From assembly GCA_023055425.1 (NCBI GenBank), contig JALGPY010000009.1:52886616-52950615 (forward strand): a stretch of DNA of 64,000 nt. Reading direction: 5' to 3'. The notes under the pieces are model-generated. The model made no database searches and was not told the DNA's origin. It saw only the letters and a program-made list of their open reading frames with translations. The position numbers and the translations under genes are program-made. Positions 44,280 through 55,461 of this stretch are shown piece after piece. How positions within the stretch are numbered: position 1 is the stretch's first letter; each line of letters begins with the position of its first letter. This DNA comes from Linanthus parryae (lineage: Eukaryota > Streptophyta > Magnoliopsida > Ericales > Polemoniaceae).

Positions 44280-46573
44280 GCATTACTCATGTTTCCAAAT
44301 CGATGAGATTCATCAATGGCAAATCTCAAACGCACATTACGAGGTTCTTCGGAAAACTATTTGCAACAACCCCCTTATCCGGCTTGGACAAGATCGGGAG
44401 GGCGATGCTAAAAGTAACGGCGAAAATCAAAAGCATAACATCCCAAAATATTTATTTATTATATAATATTAAACATCACAAAAGTCTCTAGATATTACAC
44501 ACGCATCTCTAAGACTATTACATTATTCTTAGCTAGCTACACTAGATCCTACTCGTGATGAAATCCATCTAATTAAATGAGTCTCGTACCCAGCTATACC
44601 ACAGTCTTCAGCTCCTAAACCTGCGGTGGGAAGCAATCAGGAATCGCAGTTCTCAAAGTCGGCATGGAAATACTGAGTAAGTAAACACCCGAGCACGCAA
44701 AACAGATGATGAAGCATAACTTTCTTTTCATAACAATAACAAAGAGGAATAAATCATAAAATAGAAAACTTGAATAATAAAATTCTTATCTTTTCAACTT
44801 TCCTTCTTCATTTTCAAACAGGGAGTCTTATTCTCAATCTCTTCTTCTTTCCTTTCATAAATATCCAAATCTCAGAGAAAACTACATTATAAACTTGTTG
44901 ATACGGGGTAGAATCTATCCATCTCGCATACTCCAAGACCTCACCCCCCTAAGACTTCTTGCGGCCAGAGAGGTGAGTACATGGAGCAACTGAACAGGTT
45001 GCGACCGGGTAAAAATAACCATGAGCCGAATGACCGAAGTCAACACGAAAATAATAATAACAACCAAGGGCCGAGTGACCGAAGTCTACATGACAATAAT
45101 AATAAGCTTCTCCCGCACAAATTTTTCCACTTTACGTTATTTACGGATTATTATTATTCGAATGACTGTAACAAATCAGAGCAACTTCTTTAAAATGTAA
45201 AGTAGTCACAAATAAAACATATAAATCTCAAACACATTTTGAGACAAGTATTAAAAATCATATTGCGGCACGAAATGAGCTAGGCACGCAATGCTTGGCA
45301 TGTTCACTATTACCTTATTTCAATAGCAATAGCACGCCTTAGAAGTAGCTCTTGCCTACACAATCGTCACCTACAAATTTTAGCTTACAAAATCAATAAA
45401 TATCCAAATCAAATATTATAATTCCTAACGAGAATGCTTTATATATCAACCAAAGCCCCCTATCGTTCTACTTAACTATGATTTCCTATAAACAAATTTA
45501 TATGAGATAACGCGTTTATTCCTAAACGACTATTATTATTATTATCATCTAAAAGTGGTTAATTAACTAGGAAAATTCTTGTAAAAGTATGAGATAAAAA
45601 AACGAGAACTAACAAGAAATTTATATTTAGGAACTATTTTGAATTATAACGATAGAATGATGTTTTCGACTACTACATTATAAGAAAGCCTCTACACGAT
45701 GCTACAATGTTAACAAGCTAGCGAAATGTCAATTTTTACAAGTTTTAGACATCCAATTTGTAAGCTAAGCGTCTTAACCAAATTTATTTATAGTTTTCAA
45801 TAAAACATTGCTTGTTTAAATTTTAGCGAACGACCCGAACATTATTCGACATCCCAATCACTTTTACGGGACGGGGACGAAAACTAGTATTTTTAGAAAA
45901 TATTTTTAATCCAAAATTAACATTTTTATTTTTCGCGAAAAGTATAATGTTTAAGTAAGACACATGTAGAACCCCTAAGTTACATTAAAAGTCAGCAAGC
46001 ACCCCCACTACTCACAAAACAGAACAGTTAAAACACACTAATCAGCTACTAGTTTCTGAAAGTACAAACAGTTCCCCTTATGTTATACTATAACAATTTC
46101 TTTAAACTACACTTTTACCCCCTTAACAACAATTTCAATTTTATCAATCTAAACTAAGATTCAAGCTAGAAGATTCAATTTTTACTATCTATAACAACTA
46201 ATTAGAGGGTTTAGAACATACCTAGGCCAAAAATGGCCGAAAACCATCAAAAAATGAGGTGGGTGAAGCTTGCCGACGAGGTGCTCGGAGGTGGAGTTGG
46301 TGGCGGCTACTAGAGCATTCTAGCTTGCTTCTGAGCCTTCTAGTGAGCTGGTCGGGGTCCCAAGAGCTTAGTGGAAGCAACCACAGGTGGTGGGTGCAGC
46401 TGGTGCAACTTGGGCGGAGGTTTGGCCGACTTTAATGGTGATCAGGGTGGCGGCAGTGGCCTTCTGCCACGCTGCTATTGCTATTTGTCCTCTATTTCTA
46501 GATAGAGGAGGTTAGGAGAGTGAGCAGAGAGATGTGGGGAAAGAAAGTAAGGGAGAGAGAGAGAGAGAGCGAG

Positions 46574-46798
46574 TGTAACACCCGTGGATTACTGTCCCAA
46601 CAACTTCTTTACCCGTACCACCGGATAAAAATGCTTAAGCCTTGAAGGTGCTAGTAGTAATCCACAAGGTATACCATATACCAAATGTCAAACTCACAAA
46701 TCTCAAATGTGGGACATAAACCCACAACCTCTCAACCATATATACATCTAATCCACATTATCAATCCACAATATCTTGATGTGGGACGAGATATTACA
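46574..46798 (-). repeat. TRIM LTR (left)
   Basis: TGTAACACCCGTGG to GAGATATTACA, 225 bp, nearly identical to 46916-47140. Confidence 0.93.
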
Positions 46799-46915
46799 AT
46801 CCCCCCACCTTATATACTCGACGTCCTCGTCGAGGGTGCCCAGTCACGTATCCCCTTGGCAGACGGCGAATCGTCACGGAGCCCTTGCGGGACCAGGGTT
46901 GGCTCTGATACCATT

Positions 46916-47140
46916 TGTAACACCCGTGGATTACTATCCCAACAACTTCTTTACCTGTACCACCGGATAAAAATGCTTAAGCCTTGAAGGTGCTAGTAGT
47001 AATCCACAAGGTATACCATATACCAAATGTCAAACTCACAAATCTCCAATGTGGGACATAAACCCATAACCTCTCAACCATATATTCATCTAATCCACAT
47101 TATCATTCCACAATATCTCGATGTGGGACAGGATATTACA
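46916..47140 (-). repeat. TRIM LTR (right)
   Basis: TGTAACACCCGTGG to GGATATTACA, 225 bp, partner of the left LTR. Confidence 0.93.
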
Positions 47141-47789
47141 GCGAGAAGTGGGTGTTCTTCGTTGGTGGTTGCAGCCGGCAACTATGATGGATGTGGTGGT
47201 GGTTGTGGCTGCTGCCACCACTGCTCTTATGATGTTGTTATCTTCAAGAAATAGATGGGTAGTGAGAGAGAGATGGGGCATGGAGTAATGTAAGTGGGTT
47301 TACTTGCCAAAGCTTGGAGGTGGTGACGGCCGTGAGGCGGCTGTGGTAAGGAGGGAGGTGGAGGGTGCTATTTATAGCTAGGGTTACTTGGAGGAGTGAG
47401 CTTCATAGAGGGCGGTGGTTGGAGGCGGTGATGAAGACTCCCGAACAAACTTGCTTGAAGAAGAAGAAGATGAAACAAGGAGAAACTCTAAGGTGTGGGT
47501 GGAGCACTAGCCCCCTAGGCGATTGGTTGTGAAGAATCTACGAAGTCTCGCGGTGGACAGACACGCGCGGATATCTTAAAAACTAAAATTTAGAGAAACA
47601 CTCACATATTGATCATTGAATACTAATCTAATATTTTTCTAAAACTCAACACGAATAAAACTCAATTAATTACACAAATATTATTTTGCAACTAAAATTC
47701 TTATTTAGCTTCTAAAATTATTATTTTACCCTCGCTAATCAGATGGGGTATTGCACTATTCATGTTATTTGTCAAATTTTTGCAACTGC

Positions 47790-49165
47790 TTGGCGATCAG
47801 CTGACTTACAAGCTTCAATGCAGTGGTATATTAAGTTAAATAATACAATTACCTTCTTCGAATTTAAGGAAAATATTTTTAATCGGTGTATATCTGAATA
47901 TCAGTAGGAGGAAGTTTACATTCTGGTATGTGGATGACATTTTGTTAAATAGTAGTGAAAACTAAGGAATATCTTACCAAGAAATTTAAAATGGTTTATA
48001 TGGGAGGAGTACCCTACGTCATTGGTATAGATATCATTAGAGACCAATCTCGTGGTGTGTTAGGAGTGTCTCACAAAGGCTATATCAACCGTGTCTTGAA
48101 AAGATACAATATGCAGTCTTATTTAGCCATTGATGCACCTATAATAACAAAATGTGACAAAGTAAGTGAAAGTCAATGCCTAAGGATTGAATTAGAAAGA
48201 GAGAAAATGAAAGTTATACCCTATGCATCAGTTGTTGGTAGTCTGATGTATGCACGGATTTGTACTAAATCTGATATTAGTTTTATTGTGGGTGTAATTG
48301 AAAAATATCAAAGTAACCCGGGTACGGAACATGGGAATGCAACAAAGAAAGTGTTTATCTTCAAGGAGCGAAGGATTACAAGCTCACTTAGAACATCTTC
48401 AACAAGTCATCCAAAATGAATTATTAGCAAAATTATGAAGAGGTTGGTGAAATATTAAGCTGGAAGAGGTGATGCATATTGTATACATTTTACAAACATG
48501 CATATTCCTTATTAAATTTAGAGAATCAGAAAGTATGAATGCAAAAAATATGTATATCTCTCTCCTCCGATACATTTTTAGAATTGCGTAATTTAACTAA
48601 TTAAATCAAAAGTTGAAGCATATTTTTTGGAGTGACGCCTTAAAATATATGTCTTGCGAAATTTAAAACATGTCTAATTTACATGTTTTCACCTTCTACT
48701 ACTGGAGATGCTCTTACAGCAGGTCGGATCAATTAGAGCTTATTGGATATTCAGACTCAGATTTTGCGGGTTTCCTAGATAGCAGGAATTCTAAATCAAG
48801 CTTTGTTTTCTTACTAGCTGGTGGAGCAATCTCGTGGTAGAGTGTTAAGAAAACAATTACAGCTTCTTCCACGATGGAGAGTTTGTCGCATGTTTTGAGG
48901 CCTCAAGTCATGTTATATGGTTGCGGAGTTTTATCCCGGGGCTTAGGGCTGTTGACTCAATTGCAATGTCGTTGAAGATATATTTGATAACACCACAATC
49001 GCCTTTTTCGAATAATGGGAAGTATTCAAGTGGGGCCAAGCATGTGCACCTATACTTGGTTATTAAGGAACGAGTCCAGAAGCAACAACTGTCCATTGAG
49101 AATTTGAGTACCACTCTCATGGTTGATAATCCATTAACTAAGGCATTGCCACCAAAGACATAAAA
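47790..49165 (+). pseudogene. pol: Copia remnant 4 pol (end of RT, RNase H), degenerate
   Basis: Fragments in shifting frames: QWYIKLNNTI (about 47822), WYVDDIL (47929-47949, catalytic YVDD kept), GVSHKGYINRVLKRYNMQS, PYASVVGSLMYARICTKSD, then after a MITE insertion LELIGYSDSDFAGFLDSRNS and SVKKTITASSTME. The final RNase H part is scrambled. The 5' two-thirds of the element is missing; left of it lie the solo LTR and CACTA relics. Confidence 0.82.
48391..48713. mobile_element. Harbinger/Tourist-type MITE
   Basis: 323 bp with ends GAACATCTTCAACAAG and CTGGAGATGCTC, the common GAGCATCTCCA terminus of plant MITEs, flanked by TSD TTA (48388-48390 and 48714-48716). It splits the RNase H region of copia remnant 4. 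Removing it and one TTA puts both sides in the same frame. Confidence 0.85.
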
Positions 49166-49621
49166 GGAACATGTTGTTGTTATGATGGCTCTTTTGGACA
49201 ATGCATGACTTGTTTTAGTGGTTATGTATTGTAATGCTTAATTGTATGCTTATGTTGCTTATGTTTTCATGTTTTCAATTATGTTTGCGCATATTATGTT
49301 TGATTTTGTTCTGACAGAAATTTTCGTCACAAAAAAAATTAAATGGGATTTATGGTAATATGGACTAGATTGGTGGAGACCACTAGTGGAGTGATACATG
49401 GAATGAAATATGACAAGGTAGTCATATAGTCGATATGATTCACATTGATGGCTAGAGCTAATTCCATTATTATAATGTTTTACATATTTGGGTACATCAG
49501 CTTCTTTTCAAAAATCGTGATCATGTGTCAAGTTGTTTTGTTCTGTAATCTAACCGAGTCTGTTTTGTAAAGTTAATTATCTTTGTTTTACGTAATCGAT
49601 TTAGTGGGCCAAGTGGGAGAA
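49166..49621 (+). other. 3' untranslated region and polypurine tract of copia remnant 4
   Basis: Non-coding, T-rich. Ends GGGCCAAGTGGGAGAA at 49606-49621, directly before the LTR, like element 3. Confidence 0.75.
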
Positions 49622-50140
49622 TGTAAACCACTCATTTTTTAATGGCCCACTAACATGTCGTTTTGTTCGATTCCACTACTTCTGTAATTACTAATAATTA
49701 AATTACGAAGTTAAGCATTTATTAATTAACGGAATAATCCGCTATTAATATTTATGGCCGCGATGGTCGGCATTCCATGATAAATGATAGTTGTTACTTC
49801 ATTTTACGTGTTCCTTTTCTCTCTATAAAAGAGTCGTGACTCCTTCTCAAAATTTGTTCAAAAGACAACATCAGCTTCATCACTAAAAGAAAACAGTAAT
49901 GGATTATTGAAAGAGACAGATAGATAAAAGGAGAGTCCGTCGATTAGAGTTTCAATCAAGAGTAGGTAATACGATGTCAGTCCAGGAGGAAGGATCAGGG
50001 GCTTCAGTCTTTTCGCGACAAGTTTCCTCGATTGATTCCACGGCGAGCGGTATTTAACTTCTGATTTTAACAATTTTATGTGTTTTTTAGATGAATTCAT
50101 TTCAAGATTTTGTGATTAATATTTTCTAGCGTTACAGTTA
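49622..50140 (+). repeat. 3' LTR of copia remnant 4 (right end uncertain)
   Basis: Starts TGTAAACCACTC after the polypurine tract. A TATA box TCTATAAAAGAG (49821-49832) lies about 150 bp upstream of an ATG (49974) opening 25 codons that end in a G|GTATTT donor-like site at 50050, in the same splice phase as the LTR exon of element 3. No partner LTR exists, so the right end (near GCGTTACA, about 50138) is a guess. Confidence 0.65.
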
Positions 50141-50372
50141 ATTACTACTTCCATCTACAGCAAAATGATATGCACGAATTTCTCATCTAAGAGTATCAAA
50201 GTTTTGTGCAATAAATTATAGGACGACAGCAGTACAACAATAACAGCAACGCCATTAACAGTAAATGTTGAGCAAAACTATACAAATCAACAGTTTCAAG
50301 CGAAAGCAACATCAGAAATATCATTAAAATGTTTCTTGTTTTACGAGAAGTAATATATTCATTTCAAATATA

Positions 50373-50628
50373 CCAGTCTGTCCCAGCTCTTTCTTCCCAA
50401 TTTGACTTTTGTCACTATTTACTGGGTCACTTTGACCCAGTGATTTGAATAGCAAACCGATGTAATTTTTTGATAATTTTTCATGGTGTTGTAGAGTAAA
50501 ATGTGCTCTATAATATGGTGAAAAATTATCAAAAAATCATTTTATTTTGCTATCCAAATTACCCGGTCAAAGTGACCCAGATACGAGTCAAAAAAGTCAG
50601 ATGGGAAGAAAGAGTTGGGACGGACTGG
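50373..50628. mobile_element. Stowaway-like (mariner-type) MITE, copy 1
   Basis: 256 bp foldback with ends CCAGTCTGTCCCAGCTCTTT and its near-complement ending ACGGACTGG, flanked by TA on both sides. The arms include GTCACTTTGACCC and AAAGTGACCC. Nearly the same element occurs at 56420-56677. Confidence 0.88.
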
Positions 50629-51657
50629 TACTTAAATAGGTGTATATATGTACACATATACACATATATGTTATTATGTTTTAACATATATACACATATA
50701 TGTTAATCAAAAAAAAATATACACATATGTGTGTGCATTTAAAAATGATTAGATATAATTATTAAATATATAAATATATATTATTTACATATATATACAT
50801 ACATACCTTGTATATAATGCTTGTAGATAGAAATAAAAGAGATCAGACTTGCCCGACATCAAAAAATTATAACCGAGATTGGTTATAATTATATACATAT
50901 TTTTATTTGAAAGGAGTCTTAATTACAATTTTTTTTTGTTTTAGGGGAAAGTCTTAATTAGAATTAGAATGAGAATTCATGTTTGCAAATAAAAGATTGA
51001 GAATTTTTACTCTAAAAAAAGAATAAGAATTCATAATTAGACCCGTTCAATCACTAATTACATGTACCCGAACCCTAATTTGAGTTCGGATCCAAGTGGC
51101 TCCTCCGCCCAAGTAGTAGTTGTTAGTAATGAGCGTATCCTAGACAAAGCACTTTGAAACATTTTAAAATGAATCATTTTTTTTTTTTTTGAAAATATAT
51201 ATATATATATATATATAATTTATTTTTGAACAACACTATCGGATTGTTTTTTTTTTTTTTTTGAACAACACTATCAGATTGTTGTTAGTCATGTTTTAAG
51301 TTAGAATGGTTCGGATTTAACAAAATATAAGGAACTGACACAATTTTTAGAAAAGACGTCAATCTGGGTGTAGGCAAAAAACCGATTGCGAATCTCATTT
51401 TCTTATTTGAAAAGTTGCATGCTCATTTTCTTGCAGGAACATACACAACTCTCTGAAAAGCCACCAGTGAAAGGACACTTTGACATCCTTTGATCGTCTA
51501 TAAAAGCAAGAGAAAAATCTGAATCTTCCCCATACAAGACAACTCATATCTCTCTCAGCCTCTTTATAGTACAAATCCAAACCAACCTTAACCCACTCTT
51601 CTCTTTCCATTTCTACTTACAGAAAATTATCATATTACAATCAAAACTGTCAAAACG
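50629..51657. other. Upstream region of the RNase III-like gene
   Basis: AT-rich, with TATACACATA microsatellite runs (50641-50705), an (AT)n run at 51197-51222 and T tracts near 51179 and 51248, the latter two within a short direct repeat (GAACAACACTATC, twice). A TATA-like CTATAAAAGCAAG at about 51497, some 160 bp before the ATG, is a possible core promoter, with CT-rich sequence in the putative 5' UTR. Confidence 0.5.
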
Positions 51658-52964
51658 ATGTCAAACAAGTCTTGTGTTGAAACCACCATGGGAGGAGAAG
51701 AAGAAGACCTAGAACTAGCCCTCTCACTTCAATCTCTCTTCAAAGAAGAAGAAAAAGAAGATGAAACTGAGTTTCTTCAAGGCCTTGTCAAGGTGGAAGA
51801 AATAATCGGATACGAGTTTAAGGACAAGAAGTTGTTGAGTGAAGCCTTGACTGATAAATCGTACAATAAGGAGTCGTACGAGAGATTGGAATACTTAGGC
51901 GACGCGGTGTTGAATTTTAAGATTACAGAGGAGGGATTCATCAAGTACCCAAAATTGAAGCCGGGGAAGCTGACGCTGTTAAGAGCGGCTAATGTTGAAA
52001 ACGAAAAATTGGCGCGGGTAGCGATTTATCATGGGTTGCACAATTACGTGCGTCACAAGCGTCCCCTTCTTGCTGATCAAGTAAGTTATCTTGTTCAGAT
52101 CGAACTCTTCTCCTGGTGTTTCATTGGTGTATTTATGTTGTTTTCGGTTTGTTGGTAGGTTTCTGCACGACTTGCATGCAACGATTTCTATCATATCGGA
52201 CAATGGTTATAAATAAATAAATGGCTGATTTTTACTTAAGAGTTTGCCTTATGAAGTTTTTAAAATGTTCCTTAGCAGTGCACATCTCTCCAATTTTTTG
52301 CAATAAAAATAAGGTTAAGATCGAAAAGTAAGAATTCAGATCTTGATTTGTGGAAATCTATAAATCCAATTTAGTAATTAATAAATTATTTATTAATTCT
52401 ATATTTCTACAGTTTTACATGAATGTTTTATGTCTTTGAGCAGATTCAAGAATTTATAACCGAAATGGCCGAATATCCGGTGCACTCGAACGGCTTAATT
52501 GACAGCCCAAAACTACTCGCAGACATTGTCGAGTCTACAATTGGCGCCATTTATCTGGACACTGGTCGTTCATTGGATTGTACATGGAAGGTTGGTCATT
52601 TACCACCTTAAATTTTCAACTTGATCCATCATCGACAACATTAGTTCAGTAACATTTCATTTATTTCTTTTTTTTTACGTTGATTATACAGATAGTGGAG
52701 CCTTTGCTGACGCCAATCATCACTCCAGAGACACTTCAAGTTCATCCAGTAACAAAACTTAATGAATTATGTCAAAAGAAAGGTTACGAGATCGAAAGGA
52801 AATTCTATTCGGAAAATGGAGGAATGGTGGTATATTACATCGACAAAGTACTGATGGGAAGTTGTCTCTACCTGGCAAAGAAGGCAATCGCATGGAATAG
52901 AGCTGCGGACAAAGCTTACCAAGAAATTATGAAAAGAATTAACAGTCTCGGAGAAAGTGCTTAA
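51658..52964 (+). CDS. RNase III-like protein (RTL type), intact three-exon gene
   Basis: Exons 51658-52080, 52444-52590 and 52692-52964 join at GT-AG sites in phase 0 and encode 280 residues. The RNase III domain has the signature ERLEYLGDAVL at residues 75-85. The four expected catalytic acids are present: E78 and D82 in exon 1, D168 and E171 in ADIVES of exon 2. Exon 3 encodes one dsRNA-binding domain (about residues 203-275: VTKLNELCQKKGYEIER to KKAIAWNRAADKAYQEIMKR). There is no helicase or PAZ, so it is not Dicer; it fits the plant RNase three-like (RTL) group, which cleaves structured or double-stranded RNA. The N-terminus is acidic, with no transit peptide evident. The acceptor before exon 3 is acag here, unlike copies A and B. 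The start is the first ATG after a CT-rich leader. Confidence 0.9.
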
Positions 52965-53290
52965 CTTGCTAATACGGAATAAGGTTTTCGTATGTCGAAT
53001 GTGTGAAGTAATAATGTCAGGTGTTTATTTCATGCGATTTCATTTGAAATATCAAAAATGCATGAATGCTCAAGTGTTGGTTGAATTTATATTAGTGAAC
53101 GGAATAAAAAGAGGCATCAACAGTTTTCAATTTTATTTTTATTGTAAACAAATTAGTTAGTTTGGTAAAGTCTGAAGTACCATTAAATTGTGATATAGAA
53201 AGGACACAAAAAATTAATTCAAACATTGGTTAAGAAATAAGAACAGGAGAAGCACTTATAACGAAAAGTATAAGAAAATAATTCGAACGT
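52965..53290 (+). other. 3' UTR of the RNase III-like gene
   Basis: Contains the conserved CATTTGAAATATCAAAAATGC block and an AATAAA signal (about 53103) shared by copies A, B and the 57.5 kb relic, which marks the extent of the duplicated gene. Confidence 0.7.
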
Positions 53291-54240
53291 TCAAATCAAT
53301 TTTCGTGTACTTTCGTTATGTCTTCTTTTTGTTTATAAGAGTTTGCTAATTATGGGTGCTCTTTCATCTCTCATTCTCCTTCATGCCTAAAAACTATAAT
53401 TTGGTCGCTCTTTCATCTCTCATTCTCCTCCATGCCTGAAAACTATAATTTGAGAAAACAAAGATATAAAACATACCGTTCTGTTCATGACTTCATGACT
53501 ATGTGCAAAAATTCAATTCATCACTCATGTGTAATGTTCAAAGATATGAGTGGAACATGATTTCGACAAGCTGTATAGCTTTTGGTCTATGCCACTAAGA
53601 TTTGTAAATGTCTCGCGTTTGTGTTCTTCAAGTCAAGGTGAATGAGTCCCAAAACGAAAAAGTGCAATGGTAAAACACTAACCTCGAATGGTTTAATCAA
53701 TATCCCAATATATTAGCATAAAATACCATAATTCAGTTTTGCTGAGTTGGAGCCATTTTCATTACTTGTCGAAGCATATTGACATATCATATTGACATTT
53801 CATTCACTTCATTACTCAAATTCGTAATAGGCTTATACAAAACCAAATACTATTCCAGGATGAAACTCTTAGTTCCTCCCATTGTGAGACAAGAAGGTCC
53901 TAGTTTCATAAAGATTGCGTTTATGTGGGACAAGGAGGTCATTTTACACACCCTTTAACAACATTACAAAAGGTCGTGTGTCGTCCCAATTAGCTTGAAC
54001 AGTCTCTCGAATTTCATGTATTCTAAATGAACACACAAATATATAAGCTCGAATGGCAGTTTCAACTTTCAAGGCACGCCATGCACTCATCCGTACCATC
54101 AAAAGTGCTGACCTTCAATCATCCTCAGTCATAGGATCGAAATCAAAAGGACACGTTCCCTCTATGACTTTCTCTATGAGTATTGTCATAGTTACTACTA
54201 CTCCACCAAAAGACTACGTGAACAGTTTTTGATGACTCAT
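53291..54240. other. Intergenic region with a 49 bp tandem repeat
   Basis: A two-unit direct repeat, GCTCTTTCATCTCTCATTC and following, lies at 53358-53454 (period 49 bp). The rest has no coding sense or known element ends that I could identify. Confidence 0.6.
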
Positions 54241-55286
54241 CATCACTAGGGGCGCACTGAGCCATTGCACAAGTCCTAAACACACGACTTGGGAGCTGCA
54301 AGGTGTGCATCTACCTCGCAAAACTCAGCTCTCGCGCAAGGAGGCTAAATGTAGACAGTCAAAAGTGAAGCACCGGATCATTGCTATGTTGACCTATCAA
54401 CAGCCTACAAGTGTCCTCACCACCATGCTCCAAAACACCGATCATGCCATCTCGCACTTGGAGGGACCATTAGACAGAATCCCTCGCACCCCAGCACGGT
54501 ATCTAGGGGTTCTAGTGGTTTGTAGGCTGGAATAAGGCATGTCGCATATGTGTTCCGCCCAGTGGCGGACGTAGGAATTTGATTGAGTGGAGGCCAACAT
54601 ATAAAGAAAAACAATGGTTAACAATTTAGTTTCATTCCTCGTTAGAGTTTATTATTACTGTTTATATAGAATATACTTGCAATTATTGTAATTACTTTTT
54701 CGTAAAATCGAAATTAAATGAAATAATATTGGACAATATATACGTACTTGAATATATAGTAGATTAACGTGTATTTATAAAAATTGAAAGAGCAAAATTG
54801 AGTTGATCCTAATGTTGAGGGGGCCGACAACTAATATTTTTGAAAATACCAAAACTTTAATGGGATAGTTCTGTAAATACAAAAATTTTGGAGGGGTCGT
54901 GGCCCCCGCCCGCCCCTCTCTGTGTCCGCCAGTGGTTTCGCCCCATATGCGACAAGTACCTGATGTTGAGCCGACTTATTTTATTGTTTTCTTTATACTA
55001 GGTTTGACTTCATCCCTGATAGTCCTCTACGGATATAGGGTACGCCGCCATCATAATTGGTCGTGGTCCGCCCGTACGACCACGCGTCTCCCATTGATGA
55101 CCCTAATCTGACTAATATAAATAGGACGATACATTTATGTACCATTCACTGGGATTTACACACTAATTGCTTAGTACCGAATTGTTGCCAACAAGTTGTG
55201 TCTTCCCATCACACTACAATACTGCTTGTTTTCACATCTTCCTCTATCTCATCGTTGCTCTCCGATCTATGTACTTCCTCTATCTC
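54241..55286. other. Intergenic region around a hAT-like MITE
   Basis: Open frames are short and lack family features. Left and right of the MITE are the halves of an inverted repeat (TGTCGCATATG at 54541-54551 and CATATGCGACA at 54945-54955). Confidence 0.5.
54560..54934. mobile_element. hAT-like MITE with CAGTGGCGGA end
   Basis: About 375 bp. The left end CAGTGGCGGAC and right end GTCCGCCAGTG are the common plant hAT termini (imperfect inverted repeats). An 8 bp near-perfect TSD, GTTCCGCC (54552-54559) and GTTTCGCC (54935-54942), flanks it. The interior is AT-rich with GGGGCC/GGCCCC words near the right end. Confidence 0.75.
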
Positions 55287-55333
55287 TATCTCTTGGTGTG
55301 TCAAATCTCATGCTAATATGAACTGTACTTGAA

Positions 55334-55430
55334 TTTGTTTTTATAATAATTACATCATACAACCGAGTTCGAACCCGAAACCCCATGCAAGGGCTTCAAA
55401 CGCTCTACCACTGAGGTAGCACCCATTTGC
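55334..55430 (-). mobile_element. tRNA-derived SINE, minus strand
   Basis: The minus strand reads CTACCTCAGTGGTAGAGCG (A-box region) and GGGTTCGAAC (B box), close to the SINE at 39800. A TSD of about 12 bp, ACTGTACTTGAA (55322-55333) and ACTGTACCTGAA (55431-55442), flanks it. Confidence 0.78.
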
Positions 55431-55461
55431 ACTGTACCTGAAAGTTAGATAAATGTCTAAC

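Larger units (their letters stand above)
46574..47140 (-). mobile_element. TRIM (miniature LTR retrotransposon)
   Basis: 567 bp: two 225 bp LTRs (46574-46798 and 46916-47140) that differ at about 10 positions or fewer, around a 117 bp interior. On the minus strand a primer site TGGTATCAGAGCC (46901-46913) follows the LTR, and AAGGTGGGGGGATTG precedes the other. A perfect TSD gcgag lies at 46569-46573 and 47141-47145. The interior cannot code for protein. I saw no 5S rRNA-like segment, so it is not the Cassandra type. Confidence 0.95.
44362..47755 (-). mobile_element. Solo long LTR (family L, copy 3) with a nested TRIM
   Basis: Begins TGCAACAACCCCCTTATCC and ends GGGGTATTGCA, flanked by a perfect 5 bp TSD ctatt (44357-44361 and 47756-47760). 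It matches the LTR at 18088-21420 at both ends and in internal blocks (for example GACTTCTTGCGGCCAGAG at about 44952). A TATA-like box on the minus strand (GCTATAAATAGCACC, about 47366-47380) starts a GC-rich leader. Length without the TRIM is about 2.8 kb. Having one LTR with a TSD means unequal recombination removed the rest of the element. Confidence 0.9.

Noticed and set aside
46574..47140. Simple tandem duplication of about 225 bp
   Set aside because: The primer site, purine tract, TG...CA ends and perfect 5 bp TSD show it is a TRIM.
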